Shown here in pieces: positions 7,244-15,118 of a stretch of 20,651 nt of DNA. A model generated the notes under the pieces. That model was not told the DNA's origin and made no database searches. It saw only the letters and a program-made list of their open reading frames with translations. Positions within the stretch are counted from its first letter, which is position 1. Every line of letters begins with the position of its first letter. The position numbers and the translations under genes were made by a program. Source of the stretch: Prevotella sp. UBA3776 (GTDB lineage Bacteria; Bacteroidota; Bacteroidia; Bacteroidales; Bacteroidaceae); NCBI GenBank assembly GCA_002369515.1, contig DFFM01000014.1, positions 5,481 through 26,131 of the forward strand, written 5' to 3'.

Positions 7244-8776
7244 TTATCTTGTCTTCAGATACTCGAGTGAGTTCTTGGCCAGACGGAGCACATTGTCCTG
7301 GAAGACATTGTTCTTGGGATGTGCGCTCTTGTCGGGAGTGCCGTCGCTGTTCTTCATCGAGAATTCGCAGCCACCGTTACCGATGCAGAGGATGGTGCCC
7401 TTGAAGTCGGTGTTGCCCTGCTGAGCTTCCCATACGTTCATCTGGCTAACCCAGTCAATCTGGCTGTCCCATGTGCCCAACGGATAGATGCCGTAGGTGG
7501 TGGTGATCTGCGTGTAGCAGGCTTCCTCCTGGTTGCCGATGCCTGTGAGCAGGCTGGGCAGGTTGAAGAACAGACAGTTGTGGTCCTCAGTCCATCCGGC
7601 GCCCTTGAATGCGATGAGCTTGGTGCGGTCGGTGCTCTCAACATCCAGTCCTTTGTAGATGGGGTGTGTAGAGTGGTCCTTCGAGAATCGCGAGCCGGGA
7701 TTCAGCTGGACGGCCATCTTCCAAACATCGTTGTTGATGCCGCCTTGGCCGGTGCCGATGGCGTGGTCGTTGTTCTTCATGTCGTCCAGGTTGAGACGGC
7801 CCAAATGGCCCACATAGACGGTGGCGTGGCTCCAGAGCAGCAGGCTTCCGCCCTCGCGATACCACTCGCGGATGATGGGCGTTGCGGCCGCAACGTTCTC
7901 AGGAATGTTCCATACGGCATCCTCGCCGACGCCCTCGAGGTCGCGCAGCCAGAAGAGTACGCGGAACGGATCGATGTCGTCAGCCGACTTCACATCGTTG
8001 AAGCTGACGAACTGGGCCGTGGGATAGGTTTCGTGCAGCCACAGCCAAGCCGAAGCCTCGTCGTCATCGCCGTTGGCCACCAGTTCTTCGGGGGTGGCAT
8101 AGATGCTGAGGAAGCCGATGGCGGTCTTGCCGATGCGGAGCGAAGACGAGGTGGAGAGCGAGGTGCCCTTGTCGTTCTTGGCCACGAGAGTCACGTTCCA
8201 GGTATCGCCCGTCTCAACATCCTTGATGGTGTAGGAGGTGGCTGTGCCGGGGAGTGTCTCGTTGATGGTCTTCTTGCCGTTGGTGGCGGTGAAGATGATG
8301 CTGGTGGCATCGGCGGCGGCGTTCCACTCAACCAGTGCGTCGTAGCCGCCGGCCTTGTCGAGCTGGCTCATCTGAACACCGTTGATGCTGGTGGCTCCCT
8401 CGCGCGTGTAGGTCTTCACCACACCGGTGGAGATGTTGTTGCCGTCGGTCAGCTTGAACACATACTCGAAAGGCACGTTGGTGGGCACACCACGCTGGGT
8501 GAAGCTGTTGCCGCTGACCACTTCGCTGGCCGAGAGGGTTCCATTGCGATAGATGGTCACCATCATGCTCTGGCCGCTGCCGAGTGCAGGCCAAGTCCAA
8601 GTGTAGTCGTCGCCGGCGAGCGCGCCCGTAATCTGGGTCACATCGGGAGCGCTGAGCACCATGGCTTCGCGGTCGATGTCCTTGTCCTGGCAGGAAGTGA
8701 GGAGCCCCCCACCTACTCCCCCGAGGGAGAGTGCAGCTGCCAAGAACACTACATATTTCATTATATTCTTTTTCAT
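7244..8776 (-). CDS. Surface glycan-binding lipoprotein, DUF4960-like (SusE-position, BT1761-like)
   Basis: A 510-residue lipoprotein. The lipobox is LLTSC (C29), followed by QDKDID, consistent with surface export. Residues about 40-230 look like two Ig/fibronectin-type beta domains (for example the repeat around WTWPALGSGQS and VEWNAAADATS). From about 235 to the end lies a region of the DUF4960 type, rich in aromatic residues (FLSIYATPEEL, WYREGGSLLLWSHATVYVG, CLFFNLPSL) and ending with LRLAKNSLEYLKTR. In levan loci the protein at this position binds fructan on the cell surface next to SusC/SusD. No catalytic motif is seen. The DUF assignment is from memory of the family, not a search. Confidence 0.82.
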   Translation of the reverse strand: MKKNIMKYVVFLAAALSLGGVGGGLLTSCQDKDIDREAMVLSAPDVTQITGALAGDDYTWTWPALGSGQSMMVTIYRNGTLSASEVVSGNSFTQRGVPTNVPFEYVFKLTDGNNISTGVVKTYTREGATSINGVQMSQLDKAGGYDALVEWNAAADATSIIFTATNGKKTINETLPGTATSYTIKDVETGDTWNVTLVAKNDKGTSLSTSSSLRIGKTAIGFLSIYATPEELVANGDDDEASAWLWLHETYPTAQFVSFNDVKSADDIDPFRVLFWLRDLEGVGEDAVWNIPENVAAATPIIREWYREGGSLLLWSHATVYVGHLGRLNLDDMKNNDHAIGTGQGGINNDVWKMAVQLNPGSRFSKDHSTHPIYKGLDVESTDRTKLIAFKGAGWTEDHNCLFFNLPSLLTGIGNQEEACYTQITTTYGIYPLGTWDSQIDWVSQMNVWEAQQGNTDFKGTILCIGNGGCEFSMKNSDGTPDKSAHPKNNVFQDNVLRLAKNSLEYLKTR

Positions 8777-8819
8777 GATTTCGTTTTGTTTATGTTAATT
8801 TGAATAGTCTGTATATTCC

Positions 8820-8837
8820 CACCCCTTTCGGGGAGTG
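8820..8837 (-). other. Small intercistronic hairpin between susD and the DUF4960-like gene
   Basis: CACCCC (8820-8825) pairs with GGGG-A-GTG (8830-8837, one bulged A) around a 4-base loop, in the 76-base gap after the susD stop. No T tract follows on the minus strand, so it more likely affects mRNA processing or stability than termination. Confidence 0.4.
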
Positions 8838-8852
8838 CCATGATGGTGACTT

Positions 8853-10601
8853 TTAGTTGTAGCCCTTGTTTTGGGTGTAGAGTCCGGGAACGTAGTAGAG
8901 CTGGATGTAAGGCAGGGGGAAGTACTCGTTCTTGCCGGGTGTGAAGTGGGCGTCGCGGTAGTACTGTGCATAGGTCTGTCCGTCATAGACAGAGTTCTGC
9001 TCGGTCTCGAAGAACTTGTTCAGGGTCTGCGATGCTATGCCCCAGCGGCGCAGGTCGAAGAAGCGTCCGTTCTCCATGGCCAGTTCCAGACGGCGCTCCC
9101 ACTGCAGGCAGCGGCGGGCACTCTCCTTGGTCTGGAAGTAAGAGGCGGGATAGAGGGCGATATCGCACTGGTTGGCGGCATAGGCAATGTGCTTGCTGAC
9201 CGAGTTCTTGGCGCGCTGACGGATGTCGTTGATGATGCTGCGGGCTTCCTCCAGACCGCCAGTCTCGATGAGTGCCTCGGCGCGCATGAGCATCACGTCA
9301 GTGTAGCGCAGCACGTAGTCGTTCATGGCGAATGCCTGCCAGGGATTGTCGAAGGTTTCGCCCTTTGAGCGCTGCGGCACTTCCTTCAGCGAAGCGTAGT
9401 AGCCGTAGGTGTTGGGCGTACGCGAGTTGTCCTTGGTCATGGTGTAAGCCTCCTCGTACTTGTAGGGGAAGGTAGGCATGCCAACGGTGTGGAAAAGGCG
9501 CGGATCCCACTTCTGAGCGGTGGGTACACCGTTCACGGGGTATTCAATCTTGTCGTTGAAGTGGTCGAACATGGGCAGACCGTCCTGAGTCTTGAAGGCG
9601 TTCACGAGGTTCTGTGTGGGTTTGTGGAAGTCCCAACCGCACGACCAGATGCCCCAACAGCCATTGAGCATGTTGCTCCAATTGCCACGTCCGTAGAGGG
9701 TGTTGTCGTCCTGATAGTCAGAGTGCTGAACGGCGAAGATGCTTTCAGACCCGTTCTTGTACTCGGGCAGGAAGATGTCGCCATAGTCAGCCATGTAGCC
9801 ATACTGCGAGTTCTTCACATCGTTGGTGTACTTGAGCACTTCCTGCATGTACTGCTGGTTGATGTGGCTCACGCCCGTGGTTGCCTCGTAGCCATCGCCC
9901 CATGCCATGGTCAGATAGCACTTGGCCAGATAGGCAGCGGCGGCAATCTTGTTGGCGCGTCCGCCTTCGGCCTGCTGAGCGGGCAGCACGTCGTAGGCAG
10001 CCTTGAAGTCGGCCACGATCTTTTCCATGAGTTCCTGGTGCGAGAAGGTGTTGTTGGGAGTCTGCTCCTCAGTGTGGTTGCGATAGACTTCCTCGTCCAC
10101 CCAGGGCACCTGGTTCCAGATTTGTACCAGCTTGAAGTAGAAGTGGGCGCGGAGGAAGCGCACCTCACCCTCGCGGATGGCGCGTGTTTTTTCATCGAGT
10201 TTGTCGCCGAAGTCGGCCAGCGAAACCAGCGCGCGGTTGCAGCGGCTGACGCTGCAGTAGAGGTGATACCACATTTCGTCCATGTGGTCGGGAGTCGAAG
10301 CGGTCAGCGTTGACCAAACCTCGAAGGGATGATAGTTGGTGTCGGTGGTGCCCGAGCCGCCCTTCATGGCGTCGTCGCTCGTCAGGTCGCCGTAGGGCCA
10401 GAGGTTGAACGGATAGGTGTACCAGTCGTCGCCCAGTTTGGCGTATGCAGCAGTGACCATCTCGTTGGGCTGGCTCATGGCAAGGTCTTCGCTGATGACA
10501 CCCTGCGGCTCGACATCGATGAAATCGTTGCAGGAAGCCAAACCTAAGACTACACCCACTGCGCAGATGGCGCGTATTATTTTGTTGTTCTTGGTAATCA
10601 T
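8853..10601 (-). CDS. SusD-like outer-membrane glycan-binding lipoprotein
   Basis: A 582-residue lipoprotein with lipobox LASC (C24), followed by NDFIDVEPQG, the usual SusD/RagB opening. Tetratricopeptide-like helices follow, including REGEVRFLRAHFYFKLVQIWNQVPW (about 145-167), a hallmark stretch of the family. The C-terminal RagB/SusD region includes DVMLMRAEALIETGGLEEAR and RRLELAMENGRFFDLRRWG. The end carries the common FPLPY motif. It forms the lid on the SusC channel and delivers fructan fragments. It starts 49 bases after the susC stop. Length is normal. Confidence 0.96.
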   Translation of the reverse strand: MITKNNKIIRAICAVGVVLGLASCNDFIDVEPQGVISEDLAMSQPNEMVTAAYAKLGDDWYTYPFNLWPYGDLTSDDAMKGGSGTTDTNYHPFEVWSTLTASTPDHMDEMWYHLYCSVSRCNRALVSLADFGDKLDEKTRAIREGEVRFLRAHFYFKLVQIWNQVPWVDEEVYRNHTEEQTPNNTFSHQELMEKIVADFKAAYDVLPAQQAEGGRANKIAAAAYLAKCYLTMAWGDGYEATTGVSHINQQYMQEVLKYTNDVKNSQYGYMADYGDIFLPEYKNGSESIFAVQHSDYQDDNTLYGRGNWSNMLNGCWGIWSCGWDFHKPTQNLVNAFKTQDGLPMFDHFNDKIEYPVNGVPTAQKWDPRLFHTVGMPTFPYKYEEAYTMTKDNSRTPNTYGYYASLKEVPQRSKGETFDNPWQAFAMNDYVLRYTDVMLMRAEALIETGGLEEARSIINDIRQRAKNSVSKHIAYAANQCDIALYPASYFQTKESARRCLQWERRLELAMENGRFFDLRRWGIASQTLNKFFETEQNSVYDGQTYAQYYRDAHFTPGKNEYFPLPYIQLYYVPGLYTQNKGYN

Positions 10602-10650
10602 GGTTACTTATTGTTTAAAGTTACAACTTGTTTTTCTTCTTTCTTTTTGT

Positions 10651-13600
10651 TTAGAAACCTAACTGAAGGCCGAATGAGAACGAGGTGCTGTTAGGATAAG
10701 CCCAGTTGGGGTTCTCCGGGTCAGAGCACGTCAGGCTGCTGCTCTTCAGGGTGAGCAGGTTGTGGCCGCTGACATAGAAGCGGGCGCTCGTCATATTAAC
10801 ATGCTTGAGCAGGCTCTCGGGCAGGTTGTAGCCAATCTGCACCTGGCGCAACTTGGCGTAAGAGCCATTCTCGACGAAGTAGGTAGAGGCGCGGTTCTCG
10901 TTGCCCACGTTGTTGGTGGTCAGTGCGGGAATGGTCGAGCCGGTGTTGGCCGTTGTCCATGCGTCGAGCATGCGGCTGCCCTTGTTCGAGCCGGCGTCGG
11001 TGATGCTGTAGAAGTCGGTCTGGAACTTCTGGTCGTTATAGACATCCTTGCCGGCAACGCCCTGCCAGAACATCGAGAAGTCGAAGTTCTTGTAGCCCAG
11101 CTCTACGTTCAAGCCCCAAGAGAAGTTGGGAACGGGATTGAAAATCCAGGTCTGGTCCTGCTCGTTGATGACGCCGTTGCCGTCGAGGTCAGCATACTTC
11201 AGACCACCCACGCGGGCGTTCTCCTGACCGCTGGCCAGCACCTCTTCGCGATTCTGGAACAGTCCATCGACCACGTAACCAACAATTGAGCCGTAAGGCT
11301 TCTTGGCCTCCACCAAGTTTTGCTTGGCGGTGTGGACGTAGCTACCGGTGGTAGTTTCGGGCAGGTAAGTCACGCGCTGACGGAAGAAGTCGAGGTTGCC
11401 GTTCACGTTGTAGCGAAGGCCAAACTCGGTGGTGCCGCGGTAGCCCAGGGCAAACTCCATACCCCAGTTGCGGAGGCTGGGCCCGTTGAGCCAAGAAGCT
11501 CCACCTTCACCCATCGAGCCGAGGTAGGCGGGATTGATGAGCATGTCTTTCACGTTCTTGATATAAGCATCGACCGTTCCATAAACGCTGCTGCCGAAGA
11601 GTGTGAAGTCGAGACCGACGTTGTATTGCTCGGTGGTTTCCCACTTCAGGTTATTGTTCTGCGACTGTGTGGCACGGAAGCCAGAGGGGAAGATTCCGCT
11701 GTACTGCAAAGCCAAGTCGTAAGCGGTCGATTCGTTGCGGCCACCGCCGTAGGTTGCGGCGTAGAGTCCGTAGCGGGCATAGTTCGAGATGGCCTGGTTA
11801 CCGGTTTCACCCCACGATGCACGTACTTTCAGGTCGTTGATCCAGTCTTGGTGGAGGTTCTCCGAGAGACGATAACCAAGGGTGAAGGCGGGGAAGGTAC
11901 CGTAGCGGTTGTTCTCACCGAAGCGGCTCGAACCGTCTCGACGGATGGTGAACGAAGCGAGCACCAGGTCCTTCCAGTTGTAGTCAATCTTGCCGAAGAG
12001 CGACACCAGATTGTAACCCTCGCGGATACCGCCGGCGCGCTGGGTGCCGGTAGCGGCATCGGGCCACATGTAGTCATAGTTCTCCAGAGCATACATCTGG
12101 GCGTAGGCCGACGAGCGGTCTTCCACGTCGCGGTGGAGCTCAATACCGGCCAGCAGTGTGAAGGTGTGGTCGGCACCGATGGTGAAGTTGTAGTTGGCCG
12201 TGTTCGACCAGGTCCACTTCACGGAAGTCTTTGTGCCCAAGCTGGCCGACGGGGTCGAGTTGTTCACCACGTCAGAGTGCCAAGTGTAGGTGACTGAGTG
12301 GATGTGCTCCGACCAGTAGTCGAGACCGAAGTTGGAGCGCAACGTCAGACCTTTGACAGGCTGGAAGTTGATGTAGCCATTACCAAAGATACGCCACATC
12401 TTCAGACGGTTGTCGCGGTTGTGATACTGCTCGCGCAGGGGGTTCTGGCGGTCGCTCATACCACCCACGGGGCCAGAGAAGGTAACACCGTCCTCTTCGA
12501 AGACGGGCAGTGTGGGAGCCATCTTCAGAGCGTTCTCCAGCGGAGCGCAGTCCACCTGGTCGCTGTAGGTGATGGTGGCATTCTCGCCGATGGTAACCAT
12601 CTTGTTCACTTTGAAGCTGGTGTTGATACGGCCCGAGAAACTCTCGAAGTCAGTATATTTCAGGATACCGTTGTTCTTCTTGTAGCCGAAGCTGACCAAG
12701 GCCGACGAACGGTCGGTGGCGTTCGAGATGCTCAGGTCATAGTTCTGCGAGAAGCCCGTACGCGAGATTTCGTCCAGCCAGTCGGTGTTGCTGAAGCGCA
12801 TGGTGTGCTTGTCGTTCATGAAACCGTCATAGCGACCGTTCACCACAAATTCGCGCATTTGGCCCGTAGCGGGGTCGTAAGCCCGGATGGGGGTTCCGGC
12901 AGTGGCGTTGAGGGTCAGACCGTAGTTGTTGGCATACTGCTCGGGGTCAAGGCCGTCGTTCATGGCAGCCTGAGCCATTGCTGTGGCATACTCGGCGGTG
13001 TTGGCCAACTTCATCATGGTTTGCTTGTTGTAGAACGAAGCGGTCAGGTTGGCCGAGAAATCGACTTTCACCTTGTCGCCCTTCTTTCCTGAACGGGTGG
13101 TGATGATGATCACACCGTTAGCAGCGCGCGAACCGTAGATAGAGGCCGAAGCGGCGTCCTTCAACACCTGCATCGACTCGATGTCGTTCATGTTCAGAGT
13201 GTTCAGATTGGTGGTTGTAGGCACACCGTCGATGATGAAGAGCGGGTCCTGCGACGAGTTGAACGAACCGCCACCACGGATGCGCACCGTACCGGCGCCC
13301 ACTGGCGAACCGTTGCTCGTGATGGTCATGCCAGGAACTTTACCCTGCAGGGCACGCATGGGGTCGGTGTCCGACGACGACTTCAACTCGTCGGTCTTCA
13401 CTACAGCCACCGAACCGGTAAGGTCGGCCTTGCGCTGCGTCTGGTAACCCGTTACCACCACTTCTGCCAGTTCGGCGGCGTTCTCCTTCAACTGGATTTT
13501 CATCCCAGGGGTGGCAGCCACCTCAACGGCATCATAGCCAATGTAACTGATGACGAGGGTGGCACCCTCAGCAACCTTCATCTTGAAGTTTCCGTCAAAA

Positions 13601-13764
13601 TCGGTCACTGTGCCACTCGACGTTCCTTTCTCCTTCACCGTAGCGCCAATCACGCCTTCGCCGGTCTCATCGACCACGGTGCCAGAAATCTCCGTTTGCG
13701 CGTACATTACAGTACTCGCAAAGATGAGCGCGAAGCTCAGAAGAAGTCTTTTAAGTTTTTTCAT
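10651..13764 (-). CDS. SusC-like TonB-dependent outer-membrane transporter
   Basis: A 1037-residue SusC/RagA-family protein. A signal peptide (1-22, VMYA|Q) is followed by a CarboxypepD_reg-like beta domain (about 25-105), a TonB-box-like stretch ELAEVVVTGYQTQRKADLTG (about 94-113), a plug with VRIRGGGSF and the SusC hallmark DPLFIIDGVP (about 175-184), then a 22-strand-type barrel ending in FSFGLQLGF with terminal Phe. It imports fructo-oligosaccharides together with SusD, powered by TonB/ExbBD encoded elsewhere. It is the first gene of the main unit; a candidate operator and a -7 element lie directly upstream. Confidence 0.97.
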   Translation of the reverse strand: MKKLKRLLLSFALIFASTVMYAQTEISGTVVDETGEGVIGATVKEKGTSSGTVTDFDGNFKMKVAEGATLVISYIGYDAVEVAATPGMKIQLKENAAELAEVVVTGYQTQRKADLTGSVAVVKTDELKSSSDTDPMRALQGKVPGMTITSNGSPVGAGTVRIRGGGSFNSSQDPLFIIDGVPTTTNLNTLNMNDIESMQVLKDAASASIYGSRAANGVIIITTRSGKKGDKVKVDFSANLTASFYNKQTMMKLANTAEYATAMAQAAMNDGLDPEQYANNYGLTLNATAGTPIRAYDPATGQMREFVVNGRYDGFMNDKHTMRFSNTDWLDEISRTGFSQNYDLSISNATDRSSALVSFGYKKNNGILKYTDFESFSGRINTSFKVNKMVTIGENATITYSDQVDCAPLENALKMAPTLPVFEEDGVTFSGPVGGMSDRQNPLREQYHNRDNRLKMWRIFGNGYINFQPVKGLTLRSNFGLDYWSEHIHSVTYTWHSDVVNNSTPSASLGTKTSVKWTWSNTANYNFTIGADHTFTLLAGIELHRDVEDRSSAYAQMYALENYDYMWPDAATGTQRAGGIREGYNLVSLFGKIDYNWKDLVLASFTIRRDGSSRFGENNRYGTFPAFTLGYRLSENLHQDWINDLKVRASWGETGNQAISNYARYGLYAATYGGGRNESTAYDLALQYSGIFPSGFRATQSQNNNLKWETTEQYNVGLDFTLFGSSVYGTVDAYIKNVKDMLINPAYLGSMGEGGASWLNGPSLRNWGMEFALGYRGTTEFGLRYNVNGNLDFFRQRVTYLPETTTGSYVHTAKQNLVEAKKPYGSIVGYVVDGLFQNREEVLASGQENARVGGLKYADLDGNGVINEQDQTWIFNPVPNFSWGLNVELGYKNFDFSMFWQGVAGKDVYNDQKFQTDFYSITDAGSNKGSRMLDAWTTANTGSTIPALTTNNVGNENRASTYFVENGSYAKLRQVQIGYNLPESLLKHVNMTSARFYVSGHNLLTLKSSSLTCSDPENPNWAYPNSTSFSFGLQLGF

Positions 13765-13823
13765 TGTGTTTTGATTTTTGATCTTAAAGGTTAGTACTTA
13801 CTTCAAAATTTCTTAATTTGCTG

Positions 13824-13831
13824 CAAATGTC
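13824..13831 (-). promoter_or_regulatory. Probable -7 element of the susC promoter
   Basis: On the minus strand this reads GACATTTG followed by CAGC, one mismatch from TAnnTTTG. No -33 TTTG is present at the right distance, consistent with an activator-dependent promoter. The same TTTGCAGC string follows the -7 position of the downstream unit (4971-4978). The predicted leader is about 50 bases. Confidence 0.5.
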
Positions 13832-13856
13832 GGCAAAAACGCGCTATCCTGCGGAA

Positions 13857-13923
13857 AAATATCGTTCATCAGGTGCCAAATTTGTTTCAATGTAACATTT
13901 TTAATACTAAATGAACGATATTT
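13857..13923. promoter_or_regulatory. Candidate operator: perfect 13-bp inverted repeat upstream of susC
   Basis: AAATATCGTTCAT at 13857-13869 and its exact complement ATGAACGATATTT at 13911-13923 are separated by 41 bases, so equivalent points of the arms lie about five helical turns apart. It is placed just upstream of the susC -7 element, where a hybrid two-component AraC-type regulator would be expected to bind. The core ATGAACGAT recurs upstream of the second transcription unit at 5033-5041. Function is inferred. Confidence 0.6.
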
Positions 13924-14004
13924 GATGAAAAGGAGACGAAAGACAAGGGATGGGAGACGGGCGCAGGCCGTTACAGACTCATGCAAACAGCCAACGAACA
14001 AGAA

Positions 14005-14056
14005 AACCACCGCAGATGGAAATGCTTGCAAAAAGAGCACTTCATCTGCGGTGGTT
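14005..14056 (-). terminator. Terminator of the regulator / secreted-protein unit
   Basis: AACCACCGCAGATG (14005-14018) and CATCTGCGGTGGTT (14043-14056) pair perfectly over 14 bases, with further imperfect pairing inside (AAATGCT with AGCACTT). On the minus strand the hairpin is followed by TTCTTGTT, a T-rich tract. It would stop transcripts coming from 15119-17371 and 14171-15094 before the susC promoter. Confidence 0.8.
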
Positions 14057-14082
14057 GCTGTAGAATTGTTTTTGGTGAGCCG

Positions 14083-14157
14083 ACTTTTCGTTTTTTCGGC
14101 TTTTGGTTTTTCTGTTTTGTTTTTTTCTGTTTTGGTTTTTTCTGTTTTTGTTTTTTC
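14083..14157. repeat. 15-bp tandem repeat, 5 imperfect copies
   Basis: Five consecutive 15-base units fit the pattern NNYTTTNGTTTTTTC. The last three are near identical (TGTTTTGTTTTTTTC, TGTTTTGGTTTTTTC, TGTTTTTGTTTTTTC). The array is bracketed by a 7-bp inverted repeat, GAGCCGA (14077-14083) and TCGGCTC (14165-14171). It lies between the stop of the secreted protein gene and its terminator, so it is transcribed as an A-rich 3' tail. A period of 15 keeps any reading frame intact; on the minus strand two frames would read lysine-rich pentapeptides. Confidence 0.85.
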
Positions 14158-14170
14158 CTTCGATTCGGCT

Positions 14171-15094
14171 CTAGCGGTTCACCTTGAAGGAAATATGCTT
14201 GTCGTAGAGAGAGACATAGAGTTTGCCGTCGCTGCCCAGAGCAAACCAGTCGGGGGCGGTCGCAACCCAGATGTGTTGTTTCCTGACACCCGTAAACCGG
14301 TTCAGAACGTTCACATAGTCGGTGATGCCTGTGCCGCCGTATCCACACACAATGGAATTGTCGATGATCAGGAAGTTGCTCGAGTTGCAGGTGTTGGGAC
14401 GGCTCACCCACAGCGTCTCGTCGGTAGAAGTGTCGATGGCTACAATGTATGCGTTTTGTCCATTGGCAAAGCCGCTAAGGCCAAGAATGCTGAAGTAGAG
14501 GATCCCATCCTTCACTACGGCCCATTCCACCGACTGCCGGTCGATGTCGGCACCGCGGTTTTTGGGCGGGAAGGTCATGGACGATGTGTTATAGACTTTC
14601 TTCACCTCTCTCGTTGGGTCAACAAGCATTATCAGGTGCGGGTCTCGGCCCCGCCGCGAGATGTCCTTCTCCGATTCTCCCCAAGGCAGAAGATCCGTTT
14701 TTGGCGCCCTTCCATAAGTAGCCACAGGATAGTCGCCGTCGTAGAACACGTCGTTCAGCACCCACTCGCCGCTGTATATCTCAGGCACAATGTCGGGTAT
14801 GCGGTAATCGGTGTCGTCCCAACCGAGTGTCGGATGGCCGATGATGTTTCCAAGCTTGAGCTCGGGCAGCGCAAGGGCATTGTAGTCGTCCAGAGGCGCC
14901 GAAAACGACGTCTTTGCAAGTGTGACGGTCTTGCTCTTGCCGACCGGAGCGGCACTGAGCGTCTGTCCGTCGAAGTTTGACACTGCGATGGGAAATATTA
15001 CGGTTTCATGCTCAACACCGTTGAGCGTGTAGTTCTGCGCGTGGGCAAAGACCATTGCCGCCAACAACGCGACTGATAATGCAAATCTTCTCAT
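14171..15094 (-). CDS. Secreted protein of unknown function, propeller-like repeats
   Basis: A 307-residue protein with a type I signal peptide MRRFALSVALLAAMVFAHA|Q and no lipobox, so probably periplasmic. I do not recognise the family. The C-terminal half has repeats resembling PQQ/WD-type propeller blades (AYIVAIDTSTDETLWVSRP about 221-239, VNVLNRFTGVRKQHIW, KLYVSLYDKHISFKV at the end). The ATG at 15094 is chosen because the signal peptide begins there; a TTG at 15118 would add 8 residues. It starts 24 bases after the stop of the hybrid regulator on the same strand and they share a terminator, so they are probably co-transcribed. A role in signal perception or fructan handling is possible but only by proximity. 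Confidence 0.8.
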   Translation of the reverse strand: MRRFALSVALLAAMVFAHAQNYTLNGVEHETVIFPIAVSNFDGQTLSAAPVGKSKTVTLAKTSFSAPLDDYNALALPELKLGNIIGHPTLGWDDTDYRIPDIVPEIYSGEWVLNDVFYDGDYPVATYGRAPKTDLLPWGESEKDISRRGRDPHLIMLVDPTREVKKVYNTSSMTFPPKNRGADIDRQSVEWAVVKDGILYFSILGLSGFANGQNAYIVAIDTSTDETLWVSRPNTCNSSNFLIIDNSIVCGYGGTGITDYVNVLNRFTGVRKQHIWVATAPDWFALGSDGKLYVSLYDKHISFKVNR

Positions 15095-15118
15095 AGCGAT
15101 AAAACTCTTGACTGCCAA

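Noticed and set aside
7319..8803. 494-codon plus-strand frame opposite the DUF4960-like gene
   Set aside because: Antisense shadow with biased composition; the minus-strand protein has a proper lipobox and fits the operon.
15095..15118. TTG start adding 8 residues to the secreted protein
   Set aside because: The signal peptide begins at the ATG at 15094, and the extension would place extra residues ahead of it with no benefit.
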